From: Alitiscatomonas aceti
GTDB lineage: Bacteria; Bacillota; Clostridia; Lachnospirales; Lachnospiraceae
Reading direction: 5' to 3'
Length of the DNA: 41,200 bases
NCBI RefSeq assembly: GCF_025567195.1
Contig: NZ_JAOQJF010000030.1
Span: 1-41,200, forward strand
Numbering within the stretch: the first letter of the stretch is position 1; every line of letters starts with the position of its first letter. Below are positions 15,360 to 22,511 of this stretch, piece after piece. Below the pieces are notes generated by a model, which was not told the origin of the DNA, did not search any database, and saw only the letters and a list, made by a program, of their open reading frames with translations. Position numbers and translations under genes: made by a program.

Positions 15360-17290
15360 CGGGAACCCTCCGCCATAAGGCTCTCCGCCTCCTCCAGCCA
15401 GATCCGGGCGGCCGCATCCGACGGCATCCTCAGATCTCCTCTGGGAGATACGGCCACGGAACCGACCTTGGGGCCGTCAGGCAGGCAGGACCGTTTAAAC
15501 TGCTGGGAGAAGAACCGGCGGTAGAAGGTCTTTAACCACTTAAGGATCACAGTGCTGTCATAGATCCCGGCAAAAGCCGTTTCTGCCAGACGGAAGATCC
15601 TGGAAGGCCGGTATCCATACCGGAGGATATAATACATAAAGAAGTCATGGAGCTCATAGGGGCCCACCAGATCCTCGGTCTTCTGGGAGATCACCCCGTC
15701 CTCCGGCGGCAGCAGCTCCGGACTCACCGGCGTGTCAAGAATGTCATAAAGGACATCCTTCAGTTCTTCGTCGCCGCAGGTATCCGCGTAATACCGTACC
15801 AGATGGCGGACCAGCGTCTTGGGAACCGATGCATTCACCCCGTACATGGACATATGGTCTCCGTTGTAGGTGGCCCAGCCCAGGGCCAGCTCCGACATAT
15901 CACCGGTGCCGATGACCATTCCTCCGTTTTCATTGGCCAGATCCATCAGGACCTGGGTCCGCTCCCTGGCCTGGGAATTTTCATAGGTCACGTCATGGTC
16001 GTCCATACTGTGGCCCAGATCCCGGAAGTGGACTGCCACAGCCTCTTTGATGCTGACCTCCTTAAGCTCTGCTCCCAGCTTTTTCGTAAGAAGGCAGGCA
16101 TTCTTATAGGTCCGGTCTGTGGTCCCGAAGCAGGGCATGGTCACAGAAAGGATCTTTTCCCTGGGGATCTTAAGCATATCAAAGGCCCTGGCCGTCACCA
16201 GAAGGGCCAGCGTGGAATCCAGTCCGCCGGAGATCCCCACCACTGCCTGGGTACAGCCCGTGTGGGCCAGCCGTTTTTTCAGTCCCAGCGCCTGGATCGT
16301 TAAGATCTCCTCGCACCGTTCATTCCTTTCCGCAGCTCCGGAAGGGATAAAGGGAGACGGATCCACCGGACGCTTAAGCTCCTTAAGATCCTCCATTTCC
16401 AGTTCAAAATCCATATAATCGTACTGCTCCCTGGGATTTTCCACCTGGAAGGTGGTCATCCTCCGACGCTCACTGCAGATCCGCTTAAGGTCCAGGTCTG
16501 CAAGGATCATCCCGTTTTCAAACCGCCGGGACTCAGCCAGCACCGTACCGTTTTCTGCGATCAGATCATGGCCGCCGAATACCAGGTCCTGGGTGGATTC
16601 TCCCTCTCCTGCATTGGCGCAGATATATCCGCACACCAGTCTGGCCGACTGTCCGGCAATGAGGGATCTCCGGTAGACATGTTTTCCTGCAGTCTCGCTG
16701 CTGGCAGAGCAGTTGACGATCACAGTGGCTCCGGCCCTGGCATGGGAGATGCTGGGCGGGTCCATGACCCACACGTCCTCACAGATCTCTCCGGCCACCA
16801 CCAGCTCCGGAAGATTCACGCACCGCAGCAGGATCCCGCTTCCAAAGGGAACGATCCTTCCGTCCCATTCCATGGGCTCCGGCACATCCGGCCCCGGCGT
16901 AAAGTGGCGCAGTTCATAAAATTCCGAATAATTGGGAATGTTTTTCTTCGTGATCAAGGCCAGCAGCTCTCCGTCATGGACCGCCGCAGCCACATTGTAA
17001 AGCTTTCCGTCCTTCATCCACGGAAGTCCCACAAAAAACAGAACATCGTGGCCTTCACTCCTGCGGATCAGCTTTTTCAGCATGTCCGCCGCCGTATCCA
17101 CCAGGATATCCTGGTGGAACAGGTCTCCGCAGGTATAGCCCGTCAGGCAGAGCTCCGGGAACACCATGAGCTTTGCCCCGTTTTTCTCCCCCTCTTCGAT
17201 CATATTCCAGACCTGGGCTTCATTGTAAACCGGGTCTGCCACCTTTATATCTGGCGTAGCAGCCGCAACGCGGATAAAACCGTCTTTCAT
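15356..17290 (-). CDS. nadE: Glutamine-dependent NAD+ synthetase
   Basis: Two-domain enzyme of 644 residues. The N-terminal nitrilase-type glutaminase has the Glu-Lys-Cys triad: E46 in FPELCLTGY, the Lys of TKKNIPNYSEFYE and the Cys of AGEICEDVW. The C-terminal synthetase has the PP-loop SGGLDSTLAL and GTGDMSELALGW. It makes NAD+ from deamido-NAD+, ATP and ammonia tunnelled from glutamine. Length fits the long form. AAAGGAGTAACGAA precedes the ATG. It is the first gene of the nine-gene minus-strand run, with a TATAAT box at 17371-17376. Confidence 0.97.
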   Translation of the reverse strand: MKDGFIRVAAATPDIKVADPVYNEAQVWNMIEEGEKNGAKLMVFPELCLTGYTCGDLFHQDILVDTAADMLKKLIRRSEGHDVLFFVGLPWMKDGKLYNVAAAVHDGELLALITKKNIPNYSEFYELRHFTPGPDVPEPMEWDGRIVPFGSGILLRCVNLPELVVAGEICEDVWVMDPPSISHARAGATVIVNCSASSETAGKHVYRRSLIAGQSARLVCGYICANAGEGESTQDLVFGGHDLIAENGTVLAESRRFENGMILADLDLKRICSERRRMTTFQVENPREQYDYMDFELEMEDLKELKRPVDPSPFIPSGAAERNERCEEILTIQALGLKKRLAHTGCTQAVVGISGGLDSTLALLVTARAFDMLKIPREKILSVTMPCFGTTDRTYKNACLLTKKLGAELKEVSIKEAVAVHFRDLGHSMDDHDVTYENSQARERTQVLMDLANENGGMVIGTGDMSELALGWATYNGDHMSMYGVNASVPKTLVRHLVRYYADTCGDEELKDVLYDILDTPVSPELLPPEDGVISQKTEDLVGPYELHDFFMYYILRYGYRPSRIFRLAETAFAGIYDSTVILKWLKTFYRRFFSQQFKRSCLPDGPKVGSVAVSPRGDLRMPSDAAARIWLEEAESLMAEGSR

Positions 17291-17370
17291 TTCGTTACTC
17301 CTTTTCTAAGCCATATCGTTACTGTCCAGTACACGCAGCCGGGATATCCCCGCCTTTCTGCGTTGTCTCC

Positions 17371-17376
17371 ATTATA
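17371..17376 (-). promoter_or_regulatory. -10 box upstream of nadE
   Basis: Perfect TATAAT on the minus strand, about 80 bases before the nadE ATG. No good -35 hexamer sits at 16-18 bases, so the promoter may depend on an activator or be weak. A divergent promoter for tcdA lies only about 30 bases away. Confidence 0.5.
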
Positions 17377-17407
17377 CACGTTTTTTCGTAAAAAGGGAAG
17401 TTGGGAA

Positions 17408-17436
17408 TTGAGTCATGAAAAAGTTTATGATACACT
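17408..17436 (+). promoter_or_regulatory. Candidate promoter of tcdA
   Basis: TTGAGT (17408-17413), 17-base spacer, TACACT (17431-17436). Each box matches about four of six consensus positions. It overlaps the upstream ATG at 17415, which favours the ATG at 17469 as the real tcdA start. Confidence 0.45.
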
Positions 17437-17468
17437 CAAAAGAAAACCAGAAATGGAGATCAATCGTT

Positions 17469-18191
17469 ATGAATGAAACCTTTATACGGACAGCCCAGCT
17501 TCTGGGAGACCAGGGCTTTTCGCGGCTGTCCTCCTCTGTCGTAGCCGTATTCGGCCTGGGCGGCGTCGGATCCCACTGTGCGGAGGCCCTGGCCCGGTCC
17601 GGCGTCGGGACCCTGTTCCTCATCGACTCCGATACGGTGGCTCCCTCCAATATCAACCGCCAGAGCATCGCTCTTTTAAGTACTGTGGGACAGAAAAAAA
17701 CGGAAGTGATGAAGGAAAAGATCGCAGACATAAATCCAGAGTGCTCTGTTTTCACAAGCAGCGCTTTTGTGCTCCCGGAAAACCTCCGGGAGGTCTTTTC
17801 CTCCTGCCCTGTGAAGCCGGATTACATCATCGACGCCATCGACACCGTCAGCGCCAAGCTGGCCCTGGTCTCCTATGCCAGGGAGGAGGGGATCCCCATC
17901 CTGTCGTCCATGGGCACCGGAAACAAGCTCCATCCGGAGGCCTTCCGCATCGGGGATATTTACTCCACCAGCGTCTGCCCCCTGTGCCGGGTCATGCGCA
18001 GGGAATTAAAAAAGCGGGAGATCCCCGCCTTAAAGGTCCTGTATTCCGAGGAGACGCCCCGCAGACCCGAAACGCCGGGAGAGACGAAGGGCTCCGGCCG
18101 TCCCGCTCCTACCAGCATCGCCTTTGTGCCGCCGGTGGCCGGGCTCCTCATAGCCGGAGAGGTGATCCGGGAACTGTCCGGCACAGACTGA
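17469..18191 (+). CDS. tcdA: tRNA threonylcarbamoyladenosine dehydratase (TcdA, ThiF/E1-like)
   Basis: With the start at ATG 17469 (GGAG ten bases upstream) the protein has 240 residues. The ATP-binding fold opens with VAVFGLGGVGSHCAEALARSG, then LIDSDTVAPSNINRQ, the E1-family adenylation motif. DAIDTVSAKL and a CPLC motif follow. The C-terminal part has the usual PTSIAFVPPVAGLLIAGEV segment. It cyclises the t6A base at tRNA position 37 to ct6A. The family resembles ThiF, MoeB and HesA, but the length, the Asn-Arg-Gln motif and the absence of a carrier-protein gene nearby point to TcdA. An in-frame ATG at 17415 would lie within the putative promoter. Confidence 0.88.
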   Translation: MNETFIRTAQLLGDQGFSRLSSSVVAVFGLGGVGSHCAEALARSGVGTLFLIDSDTVAPSNINRQSIALLSTVGQKKTEVMKEKIADINPECSVFTSSAFVLPENLREVFSSCPVKPDYIIDAIDTVSAKLALVSYAREEGIPILSSMGTGNKLHPEAFRIGDIYSTSVCPLCRVMRRELKKREIPALKVLYSEETPRRPETPGETKGSGRPAPTSIAFVPPVAGLLIAGEVIRELSGTD

Positions 18192-18251
18192 CACGCTCCT
18201 GCTCCTCCCGGGACAGGCTCCCGGCCCCTCTCCTTCTTTTTACAAAGCGAA

Positions 18252-18281
18252 ACGCTGCATTCTCCCCACAGAATGCAGCGT
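18252..18281 (+). terminator. Strong hairpin after tcdA, probable terminator
   Basis: A perfect 12-bp stem (18252-18263 with 18270-18281) with loop CCCCAC. It is followed by CTCTTC, not a true T-run, so termination may be weak or factor-assisted. The rest of the 18192-18527 gap shows no gene. It has only A/T-rich sequence and a 7-bp hairpin (CAGGCGG 18492-18498 with CCGCCTG 18506-18512) just before the spoVAF-like ribosome site. Confidence 0.55.
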
Positions 18282-18527
18282 CTCTTCACGTTCAATATAC
18301 CTCACATTATACAGTTCCCCAAAATTATTCCCCAATAATTTCAGACAGGTTGTAATATACCACAATTATGCATTTCCGTCAACCAGATCTATCGTAAAAT
18401 CTGCACAATTTTCTTTTATCCATTCCTTATGTACATCTGTCCGTATATTTTCACTGGTCCTGGGAAGACTTCCATCATAACAATGGAAATACAGGCGGGA
18501 ACCGTCCGCCTGGGAAGGACATTTATT

Positions 18528-19931
18528 ATGAAGCTTTCATCCGATCTGAACCAGACCATGGCACGTTTTCACCAGCTTCTGGACGTGCAGACCAATTTCG
18601 ATATTGTCTACCATACCCTGACGATCGGCGGGAAACAGGCGCTGATCTATTTTGTGGACGGCTTAACCAAGGACGAGGTGCTCCTGCGGATCATGCAGGG
18701 CTTCGCGTCCATACAGCCGGACGATATGCCGGATTCTCCCCACGGATTCTCGAAAAAATACGTTCCCTATGGAGAGACCGGCCTGGAGGACGAAGAAAGC
18801 CAGATCCTGGTCAGCCTTCTCTCCGGCCTTTCCTGCCTTCTCATCGACGGCTATGACAAATGCATCACCATCGACTGCCGCACCTACCCGGCCCGCGGCG
18901 TGGAGGAGCCGGAAAAAGACAAGGTGCTCCGGGGCTCCAGGGACGGCTTTGTGGAGACCCTGATCTTTAACACAGCTCTGATCCGCCGCCGGATCCGGGA
19001 CGTGGACTTCACCGTGGAGATCACTCAGGCCGGAGAACGTTCCCATACGGATATTGCTATCTGCTATATGAAAGGGCGGGTGGATCAGAATCTTTTAAAA
19101 ACCATCAAGGAGCGCATCCAGAGCCTTCATGTGGATGCACTGACCATGAACCAAGAGAGCCTGGCCGAGTGCCTTTACCCCCACAAATGGTACAACCCGT
19201 TCCCGAAATTCCGTTTTTCCGAGCGGCCCGACACGGCGGCGGCCTCTATCCTGGAGGGGAATATCATCATCCTGGTGGATAACTCCCCCTCCTGTATGAT
19301 CCTCCCCTCGTCCGTATTCGACATCATCGAAGAAGCGGACGACTACTATTTTCCTCCGGTCACAGGAACGTATCTGCGGCTTTCCAGGATGACCGTCTCC
19401 CTTCTCACCCTGTTTTTAACGCCTCTGTGGCTCCTGCTCATGCAGAATCCCCAGTGGATCCCGGACTGGCTCCAGTTCATCCAGATCGCCGATGAGCAGT
19501 TTGTCCCGCTGATCTGGCAGCTCCTCATCCTGGAATTCGCCATCGACGGCCTCCGTCTGGCGGCAGTCAACACTCCCAGCATGCTGACCACACCCTTAAG
19601 CGTCATCGCCGGTATCGTCCTGGGTGAATACTCTGTGAAATCCGGCTGGTTCAACTCCGAGACCATGCTGTACATGGCCTTCGTCACCATCGCCAACTAC
19701 TCCCAGGCCAGCTTCGAGATGGGCTACGCCCTAAAATTCATGCGGGTGATCCTTCTGATCCTCACGTCCCTCTTCAACCTGTGGGGCTTCATCGCCGGGA
19801 CCGTGCTCTGCGTCTGCGCCGTGGCCTTCAATAAGACCATCGCCGGAAAGAGCTACATCTATCCGCTGGTCCCCTTTTCGTGGAGCGAATGTAAAAAAAG
19901 ATTCTTCCGCGGCCGGCTGCCGCACAATTAG
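18528..19931 (+). CDS. spoVAF: Spore germination protein, SpoVAF/GerA family
   Basis: Protein of 467 residues from ATG 18528, which has GGAAGGA eight bases upstream; earlier in-frame ATGs (18429, 18483) have no ribosome site. The N-terminal soluble half has the GerA-type IGGKQALIYFVDGLTKD and RGSRDGFVETL. The middle VDNSPSCMILPSSVFDII is typical of SpoVAF. About five membrane helices follow (about 320-440). GerAA-like proteins are subunits of germinant receptors. SpoVAF works with SpoVA dipicolinate channels in the spore inner membrane. No spoVA genes are beside it, so it is an orphan copy. Its promoter is not obvious; a forespore sigma factor is expected. Confidence 0.88.
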   Translation: MKLSSDLNQTMARFHQLLDVQTNFDIVYHTLTIGGKQALIYFVDGLTKDEVLLRIMQGFASIQPDDMPDSPHGFSKKYVPYGETGLEDEESQILVSLLSGLSCLLIDGYDKCITIDCRTYPARGVEEPEKDKVLRGSRDGFVETLIFNTALIRRRIRDVDFTVEITQAGERSHTDIAICYMKGRVDQNLLKTIKERIQSLHVDALTMNQESLAECLYPHKWYNPFPKFRFSERPDTAAASILEGNIIILVDNSPSCMILPSSVFDIIEEADDYYFPPVTGTYLRLSRMTVSLLTLFLTPLWLLLMQNPQWIPDWLQFIQIADEQFVPLIWQLLILEFAIDGLRLAAVNTPSMLTTPLSVIAGIVLGEYSVKSGWFNSETMLYMAFVTIANYSQASFEMGYALKFMRVILLILTSLFNLWGFIAGTVLCVCAVAFNKTIAGKSYIYPLVPFSWSECKKRFFRGRLPHN

Positions 19932-19934
19932 CAG

Positions 19935-20240
19935 GCACCTTCCGCCCCCGTATCCAGACGCGCTCCCGCTCCAGTCTGCACGCAACGGCGCATACGGCCG
20001 CAAAATATGCGGCCCAAACGCCGGCGTGCAGAAGGGTCTGGCTACGGGGGCGGAAGGTGCTGTATAGGAGGTGGCGGCCGCTAGGGGGAAGGGCGGCGTA
20101 TCCAGACGCGCTCCCGCTCCGCTCTGCACGCAGCGGCGCATAGGGCCGCAAAATACGCGGCCCAAACGCCGGCGTGCAGAAGGGTCTGGCTACGGGGGCG
20201 GAAGGTGCTGTATAGGGGGGGCGGGCGCTAGGGGGAAGGG
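19935..20240. repeat. Tandem palindromic GC-rich repeat (two units, about 148-base period)
   Basis: Unit A (19949-20096) and unit B (20097-20240) are direct repeats, with about five mismatches over the first 120 bases. Each is internally palindromic: nested complementary blocks TCTGCACGC/GTGCAGA, CGGCG/CGCCG and GGCCGCA/TGCGGCC surround an A/T core. In unit A an outer 18-bp perfect inverted repeat (19935-19952 with 20043-20060) closes a structure of about 126 bases. Unit B keeps only the right outer arm. Chance ORFs cross the region on both strands but are repeat-driven. It resembles bacterial interspersed mosaic palindromic elements or a MITE; no transposase is present. Confidence 0.85.
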
Positions 20241-20277
20241 AAAAGGCAGGTTCTTTGGCGTCCGTGACATCTACCAG

Positions 20278-20470
20278 CCCAAAACTCCCGGAGGCTTTCC
20301 CATGTCGGAGGGGGATGGAACTTCTTGGGCTGTGGGGGGATGCGTTATGGGGGAGCATGGACTTGTCTGAGCGGAGCGAGTTGTCCATGTTCCCCCATGC
20401 CCTTCGCAGCCCCCCGGAGCCCTAGATGTTCCGCCCCGAAGACCCAGGGAAAGGCTCCGGGAGTTTTGGG
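20278..20470. repeat. 193-bp imperfect palindrome (long hairpin element)
   Basis: The terminal arms are 24 bases long (20278-20301 and 20447-20470) with one mismatch. Further inward arms pair with small bulges (for example 20327-20362 with 20383-20425). The tip reads TTGTCTGAGCGGAGCGAGTT between GGAC and GTCC. Its sequence is unrelated to the tandem repeat just before it. It ends about 30 bases upstream of the -10 box of the creatininase-family gene. Function is unknown: structural RNA, terminator or non-autonomous mobile element are all possible. Confidence 0.85.
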
Positions 20471-20498
20471 CGTATCTCTGGTAATGTTCCCTCTTCTG

Positions 20499-20507
20499 TG
20501 GTACAAT
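20499..20507 (+). promoter_or_regulatory. Extended -10 promoter of the creatininase-family gene
   Basis: TGg-TACAAT (TG 20499-20500, hexamer 20502-20507) with only a weak -35 (TGGTAA) 17 bases upstream. It lies about 30 bases before the ATG, with AGGAGGT between. Confidence 0.5.
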
Positions 20508-20535
20508 AGGTTCCAGGAAAAGGAGGTACTCAATT

Positions 20536-21294
20536 ATGTTTCTTGAAAAAATCACCTGGAAGCAGGCGGAAGGCTATTTTAAGGAAAAGGACATTGCCAT
20601 CATCCCCGTGGGAAGCACGGAGAACCATGGCTCCCAGCTCTGCCTGGGCACGGATTTCCTGATCCCCCGCCGCCTCTGCGAAATGATGGACGAGCGTTTA
20701 AATATCCTGATCGCTCCCACGGTCCCCTTTGGCGTCGGTGACCAGCACATTAATTTCCCCGGCACCATCACCATTGGCTACGACGGGCTTTACGACCTGA
20801 TGACCCGGATCGTGGACCAGCTTTACGGTTTCGGTATCCGTAAGTTTGTTTTCTTGAACGGACATGGAGGGAATACCCCGGTACTCCAGCGGGTGGCCCT
20901 GGAGCTGGACGAGCGCCATGCCATGGGTGCGATCTTAAACTGGTGGCTTTTAGCCGGAGAACTGGATCCCCGGTGGAAGGGCGGCCACGGCGGCGGCGAA
21001 GAGACCGCAGCCATGCTGGCCATTGACCCGTCCTGTGTACATATGGAATATTTTATGCCCTTTGAACCGAAGGATCTGAGTCCGGATCTGACCTTTGCCG
21101 GATCCTTCAACGTGAACTGCAATGGCGTTTCCGTTCCGGTGCCCCGCCACGTGGACCGCTATTCGTCCTGCGGCTGGTACGGCCCCGACTCCCCGGAAAC
21201 GGCCACAAAGGAATGGGGAGAAGAAATGTTAAAGGCCACAGCGGATTTCTGCGTGGACTTTATAAAGAAGTTTGAACGTGTTTCCCTGGGATGA
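20536..21294 (+). CDS. Creatininase/creatinine amidohydrolase-family metallohydrolase
   Basis: Protein of 252 residues. The family metal ligands are visible: Glu and His in PVGSTENHGSQL, Asp in LGTDFLIP, His in LNGHGGNTPVL and Glu in HGGGEETAAML, which together bind two divalent metals. Members hydrolyse cyclic amides, including creatinine and formamide-type intermediates in riboflavin/F420 or mycofactocin maturation. None of those pathways is visible here, so the substrate is unknown. AGGAGGTACTCAATT precedes the ATG. Its last 35 bases overlap the end of the convergent MFS gene. Confidence 0.9.
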   Translation: MFLEKITWKQAEGYFKEKDIAIIPVGSTENHGSQLCLGTDFLIPRRLCEMMDERLNILIAPTVPFGVGDQHINFPGTITIGYDGLYDLMTRIVDQLYGFGIRKFVFLNGHGGNTPVLQRVALELDERHAMGAILNWWLLAGELDPRWKGGHGGGEETAAMLAIDPSCVHMEYFMPFEPKDLSPDLTFAGSFNVNCNGVSVPVPRHVDRYSSCGWYGPDSPETATKEWGEEMLKATADFCVDFIKKFERVSLG

Positions 21295-22501
21295 TCCTCT
21301 GATGCATGAGGGCCATGACCACCAGAAGCACTAAAAGATAATATGGATACAGGGAAGCTCCCAGATGGTCTGCCAGGAATCCAAAAAACGGCGGCATCAG
21401 GGAGCTTCCTATATATGCCCCTGCCATCTGTACGCCAATGACAGCCTGTGAAAGCTCCGCCCCGAACCGGGACGGCGTGGAATGGATCACACTGGGATAA
21501 ATGGGCGCGCAGCCAAGCCCCATGAGAAGAAGGCCGGCCTGGCTGTGGCCGCCTCCCGGAAACAGAAGGATCAGAAAGCCCGCCGCCAGGATCCCAGTAC
21601 CCAGGCGGATCATGCCGTCGTCGCTGATCCACTCCGTAAGGAAGCCGCTGACTGACCTTCCGGCCGTGATCCCCAGATAGAAAAGACCGGCCAGGGCGGC
21701 GGCGCGTTCAGCCGGGACCTTATGGACCAGGACCAGATAGCTGCTGGCCCAGAGTCCTGCCGTGGTCTCCAGGGCATTGTAGCAGAAAAACATGGCCACC
21801 GTTTCCCGGGCCATGGGGATCCTTAAGAGTTCCAGAAGGTCCGGCGCACGGTCTGCCCCGGCCTCCTCGGCCGTTTCCTCTCCACGGCTTTTTTTCTCTT
21901 CCCGGACGTTTTTCTGTCCGGCTGCCGTTTCGTTCCTGTCCTTCCCGTTTCCTGGCTTCATTTTCCATAAGGGCAGGCTTATGACCAGGACCGCCGCCAG
22001 CACCGTCTGGGCCAGGCCCACGGCCCGGTAGCCCATGCTCCAGCCATATCCTCCCGCAAGGACCGTCCCCATGACCGACGGGCCCAGGAAAGCGCCCACG
22101 CCCCACATACAGTGGAGCCAGCTCATATGGCGGCTTTTGAAGTGAAGGGCCACATAATGGTTGAGGGCTGCGTCCACGCTTCCTGCTCCCAGCCCGTAAG
22201 GAACTGCCCAGAGACAGAGCTGCCAGAAGGAACGGCTTGCGGAAAATCCCAGGAGAGCCGCTGCCGTGGCCGCCACACTGACAGCCGTCACCCTTCCCGG
22301 GCCGAACCGGCTGGTGATCCGGCTGCTCTGGAGGCTGGATATGATGGTCCCGAAGCAGATGATCATGGAGACCATTCCGGCACGGGAGACCGGGACCCCA
22401 AGCTCCCCGTACATAGACGGCCAGGCGGCGCCCAGAAGAGAATCGGGAAGGCCCAAGCTTATGAACGCCAGATAGATCACTGCCAGAAGTATATGTGTCA
22501 T
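21260..22501 (-). CDS. Major facilitator superfamily transporter
   Basis: Protein of 413 residues with about twelve membrane helices. They form two halves separated by a long charged cytoplasmic loop (about 195-240, rich in Glu, Lys and Arg). The loop after helix 2 reads SSRITSRFGPGR, an MFS motif-A variant. The first helix LGLPDSLLGAAWP resembles the FHS/FucP-like branch. The substrate is unknown. AGGAGCAGGGCC precedes the ATG, ten bases after the stop of the second ABC-F gene, so the two are probably cotranscribed. Its 3' end overlaps the creatininase-family gene by 35 bases, tail to tail. Confidence 0.88.
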   Translation of the reverse strand: MTHILLAVIYLAFISLGLPDSLLGAAWPSMYGELGVPVSRAGMVSMIICFGTIISSLQSSRITSRFGPGRVTAVSVAATAAALLGFSASRSFWQLCLWAVPYGLGAGSVDAALNHYVALHFKSRHMSWLHCMWGVGAFLGPSVMGTVLAGGYGWSMGYRAVGLAQTVLAAVLVISLPLWKMKPGNGKDRNETAAGQKNVREEKKSRGEETAEEAGADRAPDLLELLRIPMARETVAMFFCYNALETTAGLWASSYLVLVHKVPAERAAALAGLFYLGITAGRSVSGFLTEWISDDGMIRLGTGILAAGFLILLFPGGGHSQAGLLLMGLGCAPIYPSVIHSTPSRFGAELSQAVIGVQMAGAYIGSSLMPPFFGFLADHLGASLYPYYLLVLLVVMALMHQRIIPGKHVQTSL

Positions 22502-22511
22502 GGCCCTGCTC

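Noticed and set aside
19731..20388. Minus-strand frames with repeated peptides over the palindromic repeats
   Set aside because: Their repeated segments simply translate the two DNA repeat units; there are no ribosome sites, and they cross into the spoVAF-like gene.
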